Below are positions 59,986 to 64,000 of a DNA stretch of 64,000 nucleotides, piece after piece. Position 1 is the stretch's first letter; each line of letters opens with the position of its first letter. The translations under genes and the position numbers were made by a program. This DNA comes from Streptomyces mexicanus (lineage in GTDB: Bacteria > Actinomycetota > Actinomycetes > Streptomycetales > Streptomycetaceae), in assembly GCF_902506575.1 (NCBI RefSeq), contig NZ_LR732544.1, positions 5,075,807 to 5,139,806 on the forward strand. Reading direction: 5' to 3'. Under the pieces are notes generated by a model that was not told the origin of the DNA, did no database searches, and worked only from the letters and a program-made list of their open reading frames with translations.

Positions 59986-61590
59986 ATGTCCGAAACCAGC
60001 CGGCTGGACGATTCGTTCCACGTCTTCGACACCACCCTGCGCGACGGGGCCCAGCGCGAGGGCATCAACCTCACCGTCGCCGACAAGCTGGCCATCGCCC
60101 GGCACCTGGACGACTTCGGCGTGGGGTTCATCGAGGGCGGCTGGCCCGGCGCCAACCCCCGCGACACCGAGTTCTTCGCCCGCGCCCGCGAGGAGATCGA
60201 CTTCCGCCACGCCCAGCTGGTCGCCTTCGGCGCCACCCGCCGCGCCGGCACCACCGCGGCCGAGGACCCCCAGGTCAAAGCCCTGCTGGAGTCCGGCGCC
60301 GACGTGATCACCCTGGTGGCCAAGTCGCACGACCGGCACGTGGAGCTGGCCCTGCGCACCACCTTGGAGGAGAACCTGGAGATGGTCCGCGACACCGTCT
60401 CCCACCTGCGCGCCAAGGGCCGCCGCGTCTTCGTCGACTGCGAGCACTTCTTCGACGGCTACCGCGCCAACCCCGAGTACGCCAAGGCCGTCGTCCGGGC
60501 CGCCGCCGAGGCCGGCGCCGACGTCGTCATCCTCTGCGACACCAACGGCGGCATGCTCCCCGCCCAGATCCACGCGGTCGTCTCCACCGTGCTCGCCGAC
60601 ACCGGCGCCCGCCTCGGCATCCACGCCCAGGACGACACCGGCTGCGCGGTCGCCAACACCCTCGCCGCCGTCGACGCCGGCGCCACCCACGTGCAGTGCA
60701 CCGCCAACGGCTACGGCGAACGCGTCGGCAACGCCAACCTCTTCCCGGTCGTCGCCGCCCTGGAGCTGAAGTACGGCAAGAAGGTGCTCCCCGAGGGCCG
60801 GCTGCGCGAGATGACCCGCATCTCCCACGCCATCGCCGAGGTCGTCAACCTCACCCCCTCCACCCACCAGCCGTACGTGGGCGTCTCCGCCTTCGCGCAC
60901 AAGGCCGGCCTGCACGCCTCCGCCATCAAGGTCGACCCGGACCTGTACCAGCACATCGCCCCCGAACTGGTCGGCAACACCATGCGCATGCTGGTCTCCG
61001 ACATGGCCGGCCGCGCCTCCATCGAGCTGAAGGGCAAGGAACTCGGCATCGACCTCGGCGGCGACCGCGAGCTGGTCGGCCGCGTCGTCGAACGCGTCAA
61101 GGAGCGCGAACTCAAGGGCTACACCTACGAGGCGGCCGACGCCAGCTTCGAGCTGCTGCTGCGCGCCGAGGCCGAGGGGCGCCGGCTGAAGTACTTCGAG
61201 GTGGAGTCCTGGCGGGCCATCGTCGAGGACCGCCCCGACGGCACCCACGCCAACGAGGCCACCGTCAAGCTGTGGGCCAAGGGCGAGCGGATCGTCGCCA
61301 CCGCGGAGGGCAACGGCCCGGTCAACGCCCTCGACCGCGCCCTGCGCGTGGCCCTGGAGCGGATCTACCCGCAGCTCGGCGCCCTGGAGCTGGTCGACTA
61401 CAAGGTCCGCATCCTGGAGGGCAGGCACGGCACGTCCTCCACCACCCGGGTGCTGATCTCCACCTCCGACGGCAAGGGCGAGTGGGCCACGCTGGGCGTC
61501 GCCGACAACGTGATCGCCGCCTCCTGGCAGGCCCTGGAGGACGCCTACACCTACGGGCTGCTGCGGGCGGGCGTCGAACCGGTCCGGTAG
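59986..61590 (+). CDS. cimA: Citramalate synthase
   Basis: 534 aa. Condenses acetyl-CoA with pyruvate to (R)-citramalate, opening the threonine-independent isoleucine route. DRE-TIM barrel motifs: HVFDTTLRDGAQREGINLTV, GVGFIEGGWPGANPRDTEFF, ILCDTNGGMLPAQIHAV, and the metal-binding HAQDDTGCAVANTLAAVDAG. The C-terminal 110 residues form a LeuA-type regulatory dimer domain (EGNGPVNALDRALRVALE, DYKVRILEG). Length and GGWPGANP motif match the Geobacter-type CimA rather than LeuA. ATG after CAGGAGTC. Confidence 0.94.
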   Translation: MSETSRLDDSFHVFDTTLRDGAQREGINLTVADKLAIARHLDDFGVGFIEGGWPGANPRDTEFFARAREEIDFRHAQLVAFGATRRAGTTAAEDPQVKALLESGADVITLVAKSHDRHVELALRTTLEENLEMVRDTVSHLRAKGRRVFVDCEHFFDGYRANPEYAKAVVRAAAEAGADVVILCDTNGGMLPAQIHAVVSTVLADTGARLGIHAQDDTGCAVANTLAAVDAGATHVQCTANGYGERVGNANLFPVVAALELKYGKKVLPEGRLREMTRISHAIAEVVNLTPSTHQPYVGVSAFAHKAGLHASAIKVDPDLYQHIAPELVGNTMRMLVSDMAGRASIELKGKELGIDLGGDRELVGRVVERVKERELKGYTYEAADASFELLLRAEAEGRRLKYFEVESWRAIVEDRPDGTHANEATVKLWAKGERIVATAEGNGPVNALDRALRVALERIYPQLGALELVDYKVRILEGRHGTSSTTRVLISTSDGKGEWATLGVADNVIAASWQALEDAYTYGLLRAGVEPVR

Positions 61591-61603
61591 TCACCGTGGA
61601 GGC

Positions 61604-61750
61604 ATGAGCACCGGCACCCCTGACGCGCCGCTGTCCCGGGCCGGCGTGGCGACCCGGCTGCCCGCGCGGTACCTGGAGCGGGCCCGCCGCTTCTGTGCCG
61701 GGAAGCCGGGCCTGCACCCGGTGGACGAACGCCCCGGCCCCGCTCCCTGA
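61604..61750 (+). pseudogene. Truncated VOC/glyoxalase-like N-terminal fragment
   Basis: ATG 61604 has GTGGAGG upstream and opens a 48-codon frame: GVATRLPARYLERARRFCAG then KPGLHPVDERPGP. The pattern A-T-x-L-P-x-x-D-L-E-R-A-R-R-F-Y-x-x-x-L-G-L-x-P is the first beta-alpha unit of VOC (glyoxalase/bleomycin resistance) proteins. The remaining three units are absent and the frame stops, so this is a decayed remnant. Confidence 0.6.
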
Positions 61751-61872
61751 TCCGGCCCGGTCCGGACGAAAGGCCCGCCGGGCCGGGCGCCCGCGGCGAC
61801 CGCGCCCGCCTGATTCCGCGACGGCGCGGGCAGCCTGCCGGGCATCGGCCGGCCGGTCGGGCAGCCCGGCCG

Positions 61873-61948
61873 GGCGCTCACGGGGCCCGCCGGATGCCGG
61901 CGCTCACGGGGCCCGCCGGATGCCGGCGCTCACGGGGCCCGCCAGATG
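61873..61948. repeat. 26-bp tandem repeat, three copies
   Basis: Units beginning GGCGCTCACGGGGCCCGCC start at 61873, 61899 and 61925. The third unit covers the stop codon and last codons of the GPP34 gene (61930 onward), so the array looks like duplication of that gene's 3' end. Confidence 0.85.
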
Positions 61949-62529
61949 TTGTCGAACGCGGCGTCCTCGATGCGCCGCCGCTGCCGCACCGCCTCCAGCT
62001 CCGTCACCGCGTCGCTGACGGCGGCCAGCACGGTCTCCAGGGCCTCGTCGTCGGGGGCGGCGGCCCAGGAGGCGGACGCGTCCTCGATGCCCAGGGCGGC
62101 GGCGAGCGCGGCGAGGACCGGCTCGTGGGCGGCCCACCGGTCGGCCGCCGCGCGCCGGGCCGGCGAGTCGAGCGGCCGCGGCCGTCCGCCCGGCATCCAG
62201 CGGTGCCGCGGACCGGCCAGCTGGCCCTGGTCCTGCAGCTGGGCGACGTAGGCCGCGGCCAGCCCGCGGCCGCGGCGCCACAGCCAGTCCTCGACGGTCT
62301 CGTACGGCGCCTGGCGCACCAGTGACGCGCTCGCCTGGTCCCGCAGCCGGTCACCGGTGGCCGGGGCCAGGCCGGGCACGATGCGGTCGCCGTCCAGCGA
62401 GACGGACTCCTCGGCGATCAGGTCGGCGAGTTCCGCACCGGCGAGGGCCAGCGAGAGGTCCCCCTGCTCCACGGGGCGGTTGCCGGGGACGTCCAGGGTG
62501 ACGAGCAACAGGTCCCGCGGTGTGGTCAT
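61930..62529 (-). CDS. GOLPH3/GPP34-family protein
   Basis: 199 aa from the ATG at 62527-62529. N-terminal TPRDLLLVTLDVPGNRPVEQ, GDLSLALAGAELADLIAEES, then DPLLD-type region and C-terminal helices (VLAAVSDAVTELEAVRQRRR) match the GPP34 family, common in actinobacteria, whose eukaryotic members bind phosphoinositides at the Golgi. Bacterial role unclear. An upstream frame extension to 62613 is Arg-rich and unlikely. It is divergent from the last gene. Confidence 0.78.
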   Translation of the reverse strand: MTTPRDLLLVTLDVPGNRPVEQGDLSLALAGAELADLIAEESVSLDGDRIVPGLAPATGDRLRDQASASLVRQAPYETVEDWLWRRGRGLAAAYVAQLQDQGQLAGPRHRWMPGGRPRPLDSPARRAAADRWAAHEPVLAALAAALGIEDASASWAAAPDDEALETVLAAVSDAVTELEAVRQRRRIEDAAFDNIWRAP

Positions 62530-62660
62530 GCCGCACTCCCGAGCGTCGGCGGTCTGGCCGGACCGGCCGGCCCGGACCCACCGCCGACGATACGTCGCCG
62601 CACCCCCGCGCACACCCGCACGAGTGACCGCTTTGTCACCCTTTCGGGTAGCTTCGAACC

Positions 62661-64000
62661 ATGAAGGCCGTCGTCCTGACCCGAGCCCCCCTCCAGCTGC
62701 TGGTCGCGCTCGCGGTGGCCGTCATCGCCGTGCTGTCGACCGGCGTCCCGCGCGCCGAGGCCGCGAGCAGCATCTCCACGGTCGCGCAGGCCCTGCGCAA
62801 GAGCCCCGTCTACGTCGACCCCGCCGCCTCCGCCCAGCTGTCGTCCGCGGACGCCGCCTCGCTGGCCCGGACGATCGAGAACGCGGACAAGCCGCTGTTC
62901 GTCGCCGTCCTGCCGGCGAACTTCCCGACGCAGAACCTGTTCACCGACCTGCGCACGGCCACCGGCGTCACCGGCGCCTACGCCGTCCGCCTGGGCGACC
63001 GCTTCGACGCCCGCGCCGACTCCTCGGTGCTCTCGCGCACCGCCGTGCACAACCTGGTCACCAGCGTGCAGGGCGAGGACACCGCCACCCAGCTCGGCGA
63101 CTTCGCCGACCGGGCCCTGCCTACCATGCGCGGCTCGGCCCCCGCGAGCTGGGGCGCCTCCGGCCGCAGCGGCGGGGTGCCGTCCACGGCGCTGATCACC
63201 GTCGCGGTGCTGCTGGTGGTCTGCGGGGCGGGCGCCTACGCCATGGTGCGGCGCACCCGGCGGCGCCGGGAGACCGAGCAGCGGGCCGCCCTGGAGAAGC
63301 TGCGGGTGGTCGTGGACGAGGACATCACGGCCTTCGGCGAGGAACTGGACCGCCTGGACTTCCATCCGGCCGAGCCCGGCGCGGACGACGCCATGCGCGC
63401 GGACTACGAGCGGGCGCTGGACGCCTACGAGCAGGCCAAGCAGCGCATGGCCGAGGCCCGCAGACCCGAGGACGTGCGCACCGTCACCCAGGCCCTGGAG
63501 GACGGCCGCTTCAGCCTGGCCCAGCTCGCCGCCCGCCGCGAGGGCCGGCCGCTGCCCGAGCGGCGCCCGCCGTGCTTCTTCGACCCGCGCCACGGCCCGT
63601 CGGTGGCCGACGCCACCTGGACCCCGCCGGGCGGAGCCCCGCGCCGGGTCCCGGTCTGCGCCGCCGACCGGGTGCGCCTGGCCGAGGGCCGCGACCCGCA
63701 CGTCCGCGAGGTGGAGACCGACTGGGGCCGCCGCCCCTACTGGGACGCCGGGCCCGCCTACGGCCCCTGGGCCGGCGGCTACTTCGGCGGCGGCATCCTG
63801 CCCGGCCTGCTGGTGGGCACCCTGCTCGGCAGCATGATGGCCACCCCGGCCTACGCGGCGGACTACGGCGCGGGCTACGGGGACTTCGGCGCCTACGACG
63901 GGTACGGCGGCTACGGCGACTTCGGCGGCGGCGACGTCTCGGGCGGCGACTTCGACCCCGGCGACTTCGGCGGCGGGTTCGGCGACGGCGGGGACTTCGG
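62661..64000 (+). CDS. Secreted, membrane-anchored TPM-like protein with Gly-rich tail (3' end cut by window)
   Basis: About 446 codons visible. Signal peptide LQLLVALAVAVIAVLSTGVP then RAEA. Residues 36-165 resemble a TPM/DUF4350-like extracytoplasmic domain (VAQALRKSPVYVDPAASAQL, PLFVAVLPANFPTQNLFTDL). One transmembrane helix (STALITVAVLLVVCGAGAYA), then a cytoplasmic coiled-coil region (EQRAALEKLRVVVDEDI) and a Gly/Tyr/Asp-rich C terminus (GGYFGGGILPGLLVG, then GYGDFGAYDGYGG). TAGCTT ends six bases before the ATG. Runs off the window. Confidence 0.78.
   Translation, partial: MKAVVLTRAPLQLLVALAVAVIAVLSTGVPRAEAASSISTVAQALRKSPVYVDPAASAQLSSADAASLARTIENADKPLFVAVLPANFPTQNLFTDLRTATGVTGAYAVRLGDRFDARADSSVLSRTAVHNLVTSVQGEDTATQLGDFADRALPTMRGSAPASWGASGRSGGVPSTALITVAVLLVVCGAGAYAMVRRTRRRRETEQRAALEKLRVVVDEDITAFGEELDRLDFHPAEPGADDAMRADYERALDAYEQAKQRMAEARRPEDVRTVTQALEDGRFSLAQLAARREGRPLPERRPPCFFDPRHGPSVADATWTPPGGAPRRVPVCAADRVRLAEGRDPHVREVETDWGRRPYWDAGPAYGPWAGGYFGGGILPGLLVGTLLGSMMATPAYAADYGAGYGDFGAYDGYGGYGDFGGGDVSGGDFDPGDFGGGFGDGGDF

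Overview
The window is high-GC actinobacterial DNA, almost certainly a Streptomyces chromosome core region. The coding frames have G/C-biased third positions, GTG starts are common, TAT and lipoprotein signals are present, and a mycothiol-type DinB-like protein is encoded. From memory, the gene order (cysteine desulfurase, mnmA, ligA, GGDEF-EAL protein, gatCAB, MMPL transporter, ilvBNC, serA, proline catabolism, leuB, ilvE, urease-like genes, agmatine deiminase, cimA) matches the SCO5480-SCO5530 part of S. coelicolor. I see no tRNA, rRNA, CRISPR array, integrase or insertion sequence.

Layout. 1-5.3 kb: truncated secreted esterase, thioesterase, DinB-like/WYL pair, TetR and small membrane proteins. 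5.5-12.7 kb: cysteine desulfurase and MnmA (tRNA thiolation), amidase, hydrolase, LOG-family protein, SDR and a MetE-like protein. 12.7-18.6 kb: ligA, a membrane GGDEF-EAL gene whose 3' end lies in a 127-bp perfect inverted repeat, then gene fragments and a cupin. 18.9-22.5 kb: gatC-gatA-small gene-gatB (Asp/Glu-tRNA amidotransferase). 22.6-30.3 kb: membrane proteins, an MMPL transporter and a frameshifted LuxR-type ATPase regulator with a repeat-built N terminus. 30.3-33.6 kb: three oxidoreductases. 33.8-37.3 kb: a small basic ORF overlapping a 10-TM PAS-GGDEF-degenerate EAL protein. 37.5-43.2 kb: ilv leader peptide/attenuator, ilvB-ilvN-ilvC and serA. 43.3-45.6 kb: drug-efflux MFS with divergent TetR. 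45.6-49.6 kb: PucR-type regulator divergent from proline dehydrogenase and P5C dehydrogenase. 49.9-52.5 kb: small gene, leuB, ilvE. 52.8-56.9 kb: UreAB-UreC-like, agmatine deiminase, TetR. 57.2-61.6 kb: secreted propeller protein, MHS permease, leader peptide/attenuator and cimA. 61.6-64 kb: VOC fragment, GPP34 protein and a truncated secreted membrane protein.

How the genes work together. Branched-chain amino acid synthesis dominates the right half: IlvB/N/C, LeuB, IlvE and CimA. Both ilvB and cimA are preceded by a short peptide rich in branched-chain codons (rare ATT codons in each) followed by an intrinsic terminator, the arrangement of transcription attenuation. Two c-di-GMP proteins flank the middle: one has an intact EAL phosphodiesterase motif set, the other an intact GGDEF with I-site and a degenerate EAL domain.

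Most noteworthy points: (1) the 127-bp perfect inverted repeat with a 378-bp spacer, one arm inside the EAL coding sequence, either a potential invertible switch or an assembly artefact; (2) a urease-like operon without maturation genes but with agmatine deiminase; (3) the candidate isoleucine attenuator before cimA; (4) a single-base frameshift separating the LuxR DNA-binding domain from its ATPase. All functional statements come from reading motifs by eye; no database search was run.
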